Positions 1-5,743 of a DNA stretch of 5,757 bases are shown one piece after another. How positions within the stretch are numbered: the stretch's first letter is position 1; every line of letters starts with the position of its first letter. This DNA is from Opitutia bacterium (lineage in GTDB: Bacteria; Verrucomicrobiota; Verrucomicrobiia; Opitutales; JANYEO01). The DNA is taken from assembly GCA_025363025.1 (NCBI GenBank), contig JANYEO010000179.1:1-5757 (forward strand), written 5' to 3'. A program made the translations under genes and the position numbers. The notes beneath the pieces are model-generated. The model ran no database searches, was not told the DNA's origin, and was given only the letters and a program-made list of their open reading frames with translations.

Positions 1-2774
1 CCTAAGAGAATATTAGAAAGTGCCTCAGTCAACTCTTCCCGCAGCCTGTCAGACTGGCCCCGCAATTCTTCGCTGACTTTTTTGGCCTGACGACGAAGGT
101 CTGAAGGCGAAAGTTTTTCTTTCTCACCATCTACCCGGCTCGATACCTTGACATCCATGATGATGCCGTAAATACCCGAAGGAACGACTAAGGAAGTATC
201 TTTAACATCCGCAGCCTTCTCGCCGAAAATAGCGCGAAGCAGTTTTTCTTCCGGAGCTAGTTCAGTTTCACTCTTAGGCGTAATTTTACCGACTAGAATA
301 TCGCCCGGCTTAACTTCAGCCCCAACGCAGATAACCCCGTCGCGGTTCAAGTTTTTAAGCGCTTCTTCCCCGACATTCGGGATGTCCCGTGTAATTTCCT
401 CTGGTCCTAGCTTCGTATCACGAGCCGTCACTTCAAATTCTTCAATATGAATAGAGGTAAATACATCGTCCCGGAGCAAATCTTCACTCAGGAGGATCGC
501 GTCTTCGAAGTTATAACCGTTCCAAGGCATGAAGGCCACCAAAACGTTCTTCCCTAAAGCAAGCTCTCCGTTTTGCGTGCTGGCCCCATCGGCCAATACT
601 TGCCCGAGTTTAATGGGCTGCCCTTTGACAACAATCGGCTTTTGTGTAAAGCACGTGCCATTGTTAGACCGCATAAACTTACGTAGGTCATAAACAAAGA
701 CCCCTTTCTTTTCCTCACTGCGCATTTCGCGCTCGAGGCGGGCCGGCAGTTTACCGTCCTGGGTAACAATGATATGCTGACCGTCTACGTAAGCGACAAT
801 CCCTTCAGACAAAGACACCACAACGGCCTTAGAGTCTTCAGCCACACGACCTTCAATGCCCGTACCAACAAGCGGAGACTCACTGGTTAAAAGGGGCACC
901 CCTTGGCGTTGCATGTTCGACCCCATGAGGGCCCGATTGGCGTCATCGTGCTCCAAAAAGGGAATGAGCCCCGCCGCAACCGAAACCAGCTGCTTAGGCG
1001 ACACATCCATATAATCTACCTGAGCCGGGTCTGCTTCAAAAACTTCGTCGCGGCGACGCACCATCACACGGCCCACAAGATGGCTCTTCTTGTCCATCTC
1101 AGAATTAGCCTGCGCAACAATGTAATTCTCCTCTTGGTCGGCATTCAAGTAATGCACGTCATCCGTCACCAAGCCGTTTTTAACTTTACGATACGGGGTT
1201 TCAATAAATCCAAATTCATTGATCCGCGCATAAAGACTGAGCGAATTGATAAGACCGATGTTTTGACCTTCAGGCGTCTCAATGGGGCAAATACGACCAT
1301 AGTGAGACGGATGAACGTCGCGGACTTCAAAACTGGCCCGATCACGGCTAAGCCCTCCAGGCCCCAGTGCGGAAAGACGCCGTTTATGCGTCAACTCTGC
1401 AAGTGGGTTGATTTGGTCCATGAACTGGGACAACTGGCTACGCGCAAAAAAGTCGCGGATAACCGTTGTGAGCGCCTTTGGGTTGATCAATTTCTGCGGC
1501 GTGACAGAGTCTACGCTTTGATCGTAAAGGGTCATACGCTCTTTAACCAACCGCTCGGTACGGGCAAGGCCTACACGGCATTGGTTAGCCAATAGCTCAC
1601 CTACATTACGGACACGGCGGCTTCCTAAATGGTCAATATCGTCAATCATCCCATCGCCACGCTTAAGACGGCACAGGTACTTGGCGGCAGCGACGATATC
1701 ATTTACGCTCACGGTGCGCTCTTCAATATCCACTTCGAGCACCAATTTTTGATTGAGCTTATAACGGCCTACACGGCCTAAATCGTAACGCTTAGGGTCC
1801 TGGAAGAGGCGCTTGAGTAAGGACCGTGCATTAGTCGCTGTAGGCGGCTCCCCTGGGCGCAAACGCTTATAAATATCACGCAAGGCTTCTTCTTCATTCC
1901 GCGTTGGGTCTTTCTTAAGACTCCGGACAATTGCCCCTTCATCCACGGTAGTATCAATAACCCGGATTTTTGCAATACCCGCCTTTTCAAAGGCCCGCAG
2001 CCCCGTCTTAGTCAAAGGATCAAATGCACGGGCCAAAACAATCCCCCGCTCCGCATCAACAATATCCTCAACTAAAACTAAATTCGAAACATTCTCTTGA
2101 CCCAAAAGCGCTTTCAGCGTCGTTTCTTGGATCTCATAAAATAGGCTAAGAATGTCCCCATCTCCGCTATAACCTAGCGCCCGCAAGAAGGTCGTCAAAA
2201 GGAATTTGCGACGGCGACGGCGACGGTCTAAATAAACATACAGCAAGTCGTTTTGATCAAACTGTACCTCGATCCACGTCCCACGGTCAGGGATAACGCG
2301 GAAAGAATGGAGGATTTTTCCACTGGTATGAGGCACCCCTTCAAAGCAAATACCAGGAGAACGGTGCAACTGGCTTACTACAACGCGTTCAGCCCCATTG
2401 ATGATAAATGAGCCCCGCTCTGTAATCATGGGGATTTCCCCCATATAAATTTCTTCGTCCTTATTGACGCCCTCTTCGCGCAACCGCAGCTGCACATGCA
2501 AAGAGACCGAATAAGTCGTGCCTTCACGCAAGCATTCCATCTCGGTGCTCTTAGGCCCGGTAATGGTGCAAGACAAGTACTCCAAGACGGAGCGCCCATC
2601 ATAGCTTTCAATTGGGAAAAGCTCGCGGAAAACCGCCTCTAGCCCAACTGATTGCCGCTTACTGGGCAAAATATCTTTTTGCAGGAACTCCAAGTAGGAG
2701 TTGATCTGGTTCTCGATCAAATTTGGGGGTTGAATGACCTCCCGGATCTTACCGAAGCTCTTACGATCAGACAT
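1..2774 (-). CDS. rpoB: DNA-directed RNA polymerase beta subunit, N-terminal 924 residues (3' end outside window)
   Basis: This is the beta subunit of RNA polymerase, which forms one side of the catalytic cleft and the rifampicin pocket. The frame is open from the ATG at 2774 to the window edge, giving 924 residues; E. coli beta has 1342, so roughly a quarter to a third is missing. Landmarks I translated: MGEIPMITERGSFIINGAER from 111, SQLHRSPG at 134-141, six consecutive arginines at 184-189, the rifampicin region SQLSQFMDQINPLAELTHKR at 446-465 continuing to LSALGPGG, PIETPEGQN at 497-505, NFEDA at 755-759 (E757 and D758 match E. coli E813 and D814), and FGEKAADVKD at 850-859 in the flap region. 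The lysines matching E. coli K1065 and K1073 lie beyond the window. The start is secure: an in-frame TAA lies nine codons upstream with no other start codon between. No Shine-Dalgarno motif precedes it. Rifampicin contacts Q450, D453, H463 and S468 are the sensitive-type residues. Confidence 0.98.
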   Translation of the reverse strand, partial: MSDRKSFGKIREVIQPPNLIENQINSYLEFLQKDILPSKRQSVGLEAVFRELFPIESYDGRSVLEYLSCTITGPKSTEMECLREGTTYSVSLHVQLRLREEGVNKDEEIYMGEIPMITERGSFIINGAERVVVSQLHRSPGICFEGVPHTSGKILHSFRVIPDRGTWIEVQFDQNDLLYVYLDRRRRRRKFLLTTFLRALGYSGDGDILSLFYEIQETTLKALLGQENVSNLVLVEDIVDAERGIVLARAFDPLTKTGLRAFEKAGIAKIRVIDTTVDEGAIVRSLKKDPTRNEEEALRDIYKRLRPGEPPTATNARSLLKRLFQDPKRYDLGRVGRYKLNQKLVLEVDIEERTVSVNDIVAAAKYLCRLKRGDGMIDDIDHLGSRRVRNVGELLANQCRVGLARTERLVKERMTLYDQSVDSVTPQKLINPKALTTVIRDFFARSQLSQFMDQINPLAELTHKRRLSALGPGGLSRDRASFEVRDVHPSHYGRICPIETPEGQNIGLINSLSLYARINEFGFIETPYRKVKNGLVTDDVHYLNADQEENYIVAQANSEMDKKSHLVGRVMVRRRDEVFEADPAQVDYMDVSPKQLVSVAAGLIPFLEHDDANRALMGSNMQRQGVPLLTSESPLVGTGIEGRVAEDSKAVVVSLSEGIVAYVDGQHIIVTQDGKLPARLEREMRSEEKKGVFVYDLRKFMRSNNGTCFTQKPIVVKGQPIKLGQVLADGASTQNGELALGKNVLVAFMPWNGYNFEDAILLSEDLLRDDVFTSIHIEEFEVTARDTKLGPEEITRDIPNVGEEALKNLNRDGVICVGAEVKPGDILVGKITPKSETELAPEEKLLRAIFGEKAADVKDTSLVVPSGIYGIIMDVKVSSRVDGEKEKLSPSDLRRQAKKVSEELRGQSDRLREELTEALSNILL

Positions 2775-2805
2775 ACGAGTGCGCTTGCAAAGTGGCGGTT
2801 AGATT

Positions 2806-2849
2806 AAAAAGAAAGGTGTTAGCAAAGCCCGCCAGCCTTCTAACCCTTT
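2806..2849 (-). terminator. Terminator-like hairpin B upstream of rpoB (probable attenuator)
   Basis: In the transcript, AAAGG-GTTAG-AAGGC (2849-2835) pairs with GCTTT-CTAAC-CCTTT (2828-2812) around a six-base TGGCGG loop. This gives about 15 pairs, with a single G bulge, a single A bulge and one G-U. It is followed at once by CTTTTT (2811-2806), the layout of an intrinsic terminator in the sense direction; the opposite strand has no T-run. It ends 31 bases before the rpoB ATG. E. coli is known to have a partial terminator and an RNase III site between rplL and rpoB, so partial termination that lowers beta relative to L12 is the natural reading. The U-run is short, which fits incomplete termination. 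Confidence 0.6.
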
Positions 2850-2870
2850 AACAAACCTGAAAGCAACCAA

Positions 2871-2897
2871 CCGGGCTCGTCCATTGGCCGAACCCGG
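2871..2897 (-). repeat. GC-rich inverted repeat (hairpin A) in the rplL-rpoB gap
   Basis: In the transcript CCGGGTTCG pairs with CGAGCCCGG across a nine-base loop: nine pairs, five of them a continuous GC clamp, with one G-U. No T-run follows, so it is not an intrinsic terminator by itself. It starts 45 bases after the rplL stop codon. Possible roles are a 3' stabiliser of rplL mRNA, an RNase processing site or a protein-binding palindrome. Confidence 0.6.
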
Positions 2898-2901
2898 AAA
2901 C

Positions 2902-2910
2902 ATTATGCCA
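2902..2910 (-). promoter_or_regulatory. Weak candidate extended -10 promoter element between rplL and rpoB
   Basis: TGGCATAAT matches the extended -10 form TGnTATAAT except for its first hexamer base. No -35 hexamer stands out 16-18 bases upstream. A start 6-8 bases downstream would fall at the beginning of hairpin A. It could give extra rpoB transcription, but a chance match is quite possible. Confidence 0.2.
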
Positions 2911-2941
2911 AACGGCAACTGTGCTAAGTGTATAAGCAGAT

Positions 2942-3322
2942 TTACTTGATCTGAACTTTAGCGCCGGCTTCTTCAAGCTTCTTCTTGAATTCAGCTGCTT
3001 GATCTTTAGTTGCAGCGTCCTTAACGGTCTTAGGCGCGCCTTCAACGAGGTCTTTAGCTTCTTTAAGCCCGAGACCGGTAATCTCGCGAACAGCTTTAAT
3101 AACGTTGATCTTGTTGGCACCCGCTTCGAGAAGAATAACGTCAAATTCGGTTTTTTCTTCCGCAGGGGCTGCATCAGCAGCTGCAGGAGCAGCAGCGGCG
3201 GCAACGGGAGCAGCGGCGCTTACGCCCCATTTGCTCTCGAGGTCTTTTACAAGGCCTGCAATTTCGATAACGGATTGGTTACTGAGCCAATCGATGACTT
3301 GATCTTTAGTGATGGTAGACAT
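2942..3322 (-). CDS. rplL: 50S ribosomal protein L7/L12
   Basis: L12 is the multi-copy flexible stalk protein of the large subunit; its C-terminal domain recruits and activates the translational GTPases EF-Tu, EF-G, IF2 and RF3. The 126-residue product has the standard three parts: an N-terminal dimerisation and L10-binding domain (1-33), an Ala/Pro-rich hinge (34-56) and a globular C-terminal domain (about 57-126). The factor-binding surface is intact: K71, I75, K76, R79, K87 and K90 match E. coli K65, I69, K70, R73, K81 and K84, within the near-invariant TGLGLKEAKDLVE (82-94). Tryptophans at 12 and 32 are absent from E. coli L12 but fit my memory of PVC-group proteins. The start is supported by AGGAG ten bases upstream. 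Structured gaps lie on both sides (152 bases before, 167 after), which sets it apart from the tightly packed genes upstream and suggests separate control of its output, as L12 is needed in several copies per ribosome. Confidence 0.98.
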   Translation of the reverse strand: MSTITKDQVIDWLSNQSVIEIAGLVKDLESKWGVSAAAPVAAAAAPAAADAAPAEEKTEFDVILLEAGANKINVIKAVREITGLGLKEAKDLVEGAPKTVKDAATKDQAAEFKKKLEEAGAKVQIK

Positions 3323-3332
3323 AATTTGTAAT

Positions 3333-3337
3333 CTCCT
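3333..3337 (-). promoter_or_regulatory. Ribosome binding site of rplL
   Basis: AGGAG, in the context CCAGGAGAT, lies ten bases before the rplL ATG. It is a strong, independent site, as expected for a gene separated from rplJ by 152 bases and needed in multiple copies per ribosome. Confidence 0.8.
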
Positions 3338-3354
3338 GGAATGGTTAGCGTCGC

Positions 3355-3464
3355 CAAAGCGATTCGTTTAAGGAACATCGAAGTCCCTAACCGAGCCTAA
3401 CAGACATTACCCGTTGAGTGATTTATTGATGGGTTAGAATAGCAAAACCGAATAAACGCCTTTG
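3355..3464 (-). promoter_or_regulatory. Possible structured leader in the rplJ-rplL gap
   Basis: The 152-base gap (3323-3474) is much longer than the others upstream. In the transcript, the segment at 3464-3449 can pair with 3366-3355 through CAAAG/CTTTG, CG/CG and ATTCG/CGAAT, with a bulged G and a three-base internal bulge. This encloses about 82 bases. Inside lies a hairpin at 3390-3368 (TTAGGGAC, loop TTCGAT, GTTCCTTAA; one G-U pair and one bulge). GGTTAG at 3392-3387 overlaps this hairpin and could instead pair with CTAACC at 3437-3432 or with CTAACC at 3348-3343, just before the rplL ribosome binding site. I see no convincing promoter here. The pairing was read by eye without energy calculation. 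Confidence 0.3.
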
Positions 3465-3474
3465 CCAAAAAAGA

Positions 3475-3996
3475 TTAAGCGGCCGTTTCCTGGGCGCTAA
3501 CGTGCGCTTGCAAAACATTGAGGAGGCCGGCTGGAACTGCTTGTATAACGCGTACACATTGCTGTGCTGGTGTATTGAGGAGCCCGAGGAGCTGGGCTTG
3601 CATCACTTCCAGGCTTGGGAGCTTAGAAAGCGTGGTTACATCCTCTGCAGAGATAAAACGGCCTGACATAAAGCCGCCTTTAACTGCGCCCTTATTTTTA
3701 TCTTTAATAAACTGCGTTAAAGCTTTCGCGACTTCGGAAGTCCTGCTGCCGCCAGTAACAATCGCCGTTGGCCCGAGGAGAATAGCGGACATGTCCGGCA
3801 TATTGCGCTCACGCATGGCCACCTTCAAGAGGGTATTTTTTACAACGTGAAACTCAGCCCCAAGGGGGGTAAGCGCACTTCGCAGGGCAGCTGTGTCAGC
3901 AACCGTCACACGGGCAAAGTCAGCAACAAAGCCGTAATCAGACTTATCTAAATGCTGGTTAACTTCGCGAATCAAATATTGTTTTTCTGGCCTCAT
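3475..3996 (-). CDS. rplJ: 50S ribosomal protein L10
   Basis: L10 anchors the L12 stalk: its N-terminal domain binds 23S rRNA beside L11, and its C-terminal helix carries L12 dimers. The 173-residue product has the family start RPEKQYLIREV, followed by a globular domain (about 1-130) with FHVVKNTLLKVA at 49-60 and ILLGPTAIV at 72-80. The C-terminal helical arm (about 128-170) is some ten residues longer after the globular domain than in E. coli L10 (165 residues). It shows repeated hydrophobic segments separated by prolines (P143, P155), a pattern I associate with L10 proteins that carry three L12 dimers; this is inference. The gene starts 12 bases after rplA, and AAGGAG overlaps the rplA stop codon, indicating translational coupling. 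That leaves no room for the long L10-binding leader seen before rplJ in E. coli, so autoregulation must work differently or at another site. Confidence 0.97.
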   Translation of the reverse strand: MRPEKQYLIREVNQHLDKSDYGFVADFARVTVADTAALRSALTPLGAEFHVVKNTLLKVAMRERNMPDMSAILLGPTAIVTGGSRTSEVAKALTQFIKDKNKGAVKGGFMSGRFISAEDVTTLSKLPSLEVMQAQLLGLLNTPAQQCVRVIQAVPAGLLNVLQAHVSAQETAA

Positions 3997-4004
3997 GAAA
4001 ATAG

Positions 4005-4010
4005 CTCCTT
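4005..4010 (-). promoter_or_regulatory. Ribosome binding site of rplJ, overlapping the rplA stop codon
   Basis: AAGGAG shares its two A residues with the TAA stop of rplA and sits eight bases before the rplJ ATG. A ribosome ending L1 synthesis would stop on top of this site, which points to translational coupling of L1 and L10. Confidence 0.8.
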
Positions 4011-4701
4011 AGTATTTGCTGTATTCTTTGGAATCGAGGGTCACACTAGGACTCATGGTAGAGCTGATAGCGAGGCTCGAAATGAATTTGCCCTTAATCG
4101 ACTCTGGACGCGAACGCCCCAAAGCCTCAATGGCAGCCACGGCATTAGCCGCTAAATTTTCAGCAGAAAAAGACCGTTTACCCACCACGATGTGGAGGTT
4201 GGCTGTCTTATCCATTTTAAATTCTACCCGCCCAGCTTTCACCGCACGCACACCTTCAGCGATGTTATCGGTCACGGTGCCGCTTTTAGGATTCGGCATT
4301 AAGCCACGAGGTCCTAAAACACGGGAAGCGCTCCGTACTTGCTTCATTGCAGAAGTTGTGGAAATGGCGACATCGAAGCCTAACCAGCCCTCTTGAACTT
4401 TTTGAAGCATATCATCGAGACCTGCAAAGTCTGCCCCAGCAGCCAAGGCTTCTTCTGGGTTGTCGGTAAAGACAAGCACTTTAACGGTTTTACCACTCCC
4501 ATGAGGCAGGGCAACCGTACCGCGCACCATTTGGTCGCTTTGCTTCGGGTCTACATCGAGGTGAGCCGAAAGCTCCACTGTTTCGTCAAATTTGACGGGG
4601 GGCATGCCCTGCAAAAGCGTGAACGCTTCTGTTAATGCATACCGCTTAGTTAAATCGGCCGATGCGACCGCTTTTTTGTAACGTTTACTTGATTTTACCA
4701 T
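4009..4701 (-). CDS. rplA: 50S ribosomal protein L1
   Basis: L1 forms the mobile stalk next to the ribosomal E site, binding 23S rRNA helices 76-78 and helping release deacylated tRNA. In many bacteria it also represses its own operon by binding mRNA near rplK. The product has 230 residues, within the usual range (E. coli 234). It shows the two-domain L1 layout: domain I formed from the N- and C-terminal parts, and an inserted domain II from about 68 to 158. Recognisable segments are KFDETVELSAHL (37-48), VRGTVALPHGSGK (59-71), the family signature GPRGLMPNPKSGTV (130-143), and SSTMSPSV (213-220), whose T215-M216 correspond to the conserved RNA-binding Thr-Met of domain I. It follows rplK by 11 bases with AGGGGG four bases before the ATG. 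I could not identify an L1 operator mimic near rplK by eye. Confidence 0.98.
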   Translation of the reverse strand: MVKSSKRYKKAVASADLTKRYALTEAFTLLQGMPPVKFDETVELSAHLDVDPKQSDQMVRGTVALPHGSGKTVKVLVFTDNPEEALAAGADFAGLDDMLQKVQEGWLGFDVAISTTSAMKQVRSASRVLGPRGLMPNPKSGTVTDNIAEGVRAVKAGRVEFKMDKTANLHIVVGKRSFSAENLAANAVAAIEALGRSRPESIKGKFISSLAISSTMSPSVTLDSKEYSKY

Positions 4702-4705
4702 ATGT

Positions 4706-4711
4706 CCCCCT
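4706..4711 (-). promoter_or_regulatory. Ribosome binding site of rplA
   Basis: AGGGGG lies in the 11-base rplK-rplA gap, directly after the rplK stop codon and four bases before the rplA ATG. The spacing is short, but this is the only purine-rich run available and it supports the chosen start. Confidence 0.6.
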
Positions 4712-4712
4712 A

Positions 4713-5138
4713 TTACCCAATCACTTCGATGCCCATACTGCGGGCGGTTCCTTCAATGATACGGCAAGCAGCCATATCGTCTGAAGCGTTAAGGTCCTTC
4801 ATCTTTTTATGGACGATTTCTAGGACTTGTTTTTTTGTTACTTTTCCTACCTTATCACGGTTAGGAACAGCAGCCCCCTTGGCAATACCGGCTGCCTTCT
4901 TGAGGAGCACGGCCGCCGGTGGCGACTTTAAAATAAACGTGAAGGACCTGTCGGCATATACCGAAATAACGACCGGGAAAATCATCCCCGCATCATCTTT
5001 AGTCCTTGCATTGAATTCCTTGCAGAAAGCCATAATGTTCACCCCGTGGGACCCCAAAGCGGGGCCAACGGGTGGGGCGGGGTTAGCCGCGCCGGCTGGT
5101 AACTGCAAATTAATTTTACCTACTACTTTCTTGGCCAT
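4713..5138 (-). CDS. rplK: 50S ribosomal protein L11
   Basis: L11 binds the GTPase-associated centre of 23S rRNA (helices 43-44) together with L10, contacts elongation factors and, in bacteria that have RelA, is needed to sense uncharged tRNA. The product has 141 residues against 142 in E. coli and is collinear with it. The N-terminal domain (1-70) carries the proline-rich thiostrepton-site segment NPAPPVGPALG (19-29) and HGVNIMAFCKEFNART (31-46). The C-terminal rRNA-binding domain (about 75-141) carries SPPAAVLLKKAAG (72-84) and the family signature GTARSMGIEV (130-139). The thiostrepton-contact prolines are all present, so nothing suggests resistance through L11. It follows nusG by 20 bases. 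Those bases hold no clear Shine-Dalgarno motif, so initiation may depend on coupling to nusG translation. Confidence 0.98.
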   Translation of the reverse strand: MAKKVVGKINLQLPAGAANPAPPVGPALGSHGVNIMAFCKEFNARTKDDAGMIFPVVISVYADRSFTFILKSPPAAVLLKKAAGIAKGAAVPNRDKVGKVTKKQVLEIVHKKMKDLNASDDMAACRIIEGTARSMGIEVIG

Positions 5139-5158
5139 GTCGAAAAGATGATTAAGGG

Positions 5159-5734
5159 CTATTCCTCTAAACGTTCTACCTGCCAGTATTCAAGCTCAAC
5201 CGGTGTAAAACGTCCAAAAATTGATACAGAAACTTTAAGGCGCCCTCGTTGGGGGTCTACCTCGTCGATTTGACCCGTCAAATTCAAGAAGGGTCCATCG
5301 GTAATTTTTACTTGTTCGCCTACGGCAAATTGAACCTTAGGCACTTCTTTGCCCTTAGATTCGTGTACCTGGTTAATGATACGCTTAATATCATCTTCCT
5401 TGAGCGGTGTGGGGCGGTCTCCCCCTACGAAGCCAATGACCCCTTCCGTATTACGGACAAAGGCCCATGGTTTTTGCTGAATGGTACCCGTTTCGTCGTA
5501 CAAGCACATGTGAACAAACACATAACCTGGGTAAAACTTGCGAAGCTTTTGGATTTTTTTGCTATTTTTGATTTCTGTAACGGTCTCAACCGGCATCAAA
5601 ACTTCAAAAACAAACTCTCCCAATTCTTCGACTTCGACGAATTTCTCCACGTAGCGCTTCACCTTCGCCTCTTGATTAGAGAGGGTCTGGACGGCGAACC
5701 AGCGAGGTCCGGCCACTTTTGAAGGATTAATCAT
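5159..5734 (-). CDS. nusG: Transcription termination/antitermination protein NusG
   Basis: NusG is the universal elongation factor that bridges the polymerase clamp and beta lobe to suppress pausing; its KOW domain binds Rho or, through S10, the leading ribosome. The product has 191 residues (E. coli 181). The NGN domain covers about 10-118, with PRWFAVQTLSNQE at 10-22, RKFYPGYVFVHM at 65-76 and WAFVRNTEGVIGFVGG at 90-105. A linker precedes the KOW domain (about 139-190), with GEQVKITDGPF (139-149) and SIFGRFTPVELE (171-182). The ATG is chosen because the conserved WFAVQ begins at residue 12, the usual position. Only nine bases separate it from a possible secE stop codon, and no Shine-Dalgarno motif is visible, so coupling to the upstream gene is likely. 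The product's interaction partner, the beta subunit, is encoded in the same operon. Confidence 0.97.
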   Translation of the reverse strand: MINPSKVAGPRWFAVQTLSNQEAKVKRYVEKFVEVEELGEFVFEVLMPVETVTEIKNSKKIQKLRKFYPGYVFVHMCLYDETGTIQQKPWAFVRNTEGVIGFVGGDRPTPLKEDDIKRIINQVHESKGKEVPKVQFAVGEQVKITDGPFLNLTGQIDEVDPQRGRLKVSVSIFGRFTPVELEYWQVERLEE

Positions 5735-5743
5735 GACGCTTCG

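Noticed and set aside
903..1595. A 230-codon plus-strand open frame opposite rpoB
   Set aside because: It lies antisense to the most conserved part of rpoB (rifampicin region), has no recognisable domain and no ribosome binding site. Its openness follows from the codon use of the opposite strand.
2848..3204. A 118-codon minus-strand frame overlapping rplL and the gap after it
   Set aside because: It is a shifted frame of rplL. The true frame encodes a complete, well-conserved L12; the shifted product is low-complexity Leu/Lys-rich with no ribosome binding site.
3440..3474. Possible promoter just after rplJ (TTGGCA and TATTCT in transcript sense)
   Set aside because: The two hexamers are 21 bases apart, too far for a standard sigma-70-type promoter, and no better -10 lies at 16-18 bases.
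3465..3474. T-rich run right after the rplJ stop codon as a terminator
   Set aside because: The TTTTTT run has no stable stem in front of it; only coding sequence of rplJ precedes it.
4016..5151. Several plus-strand frames opposite rplA and rplK
   Set aside because: They mirror conserved ribosomal protein genes on the other strand and show no independent coding signal.
5139..5158. L1 operator before rplK
   Set aside because: Only 20 bases separate nusG and rplK, and I could not find the stem with asymmetric loop expected of an L1 site by eye. A site inside the end of nusG was not excluded.
5249..5722. A 157-codon plus-strand frame opposite nusG
   Set aside because: It is wholly antisense to an intact nusG with no promoter, binding site or family features.
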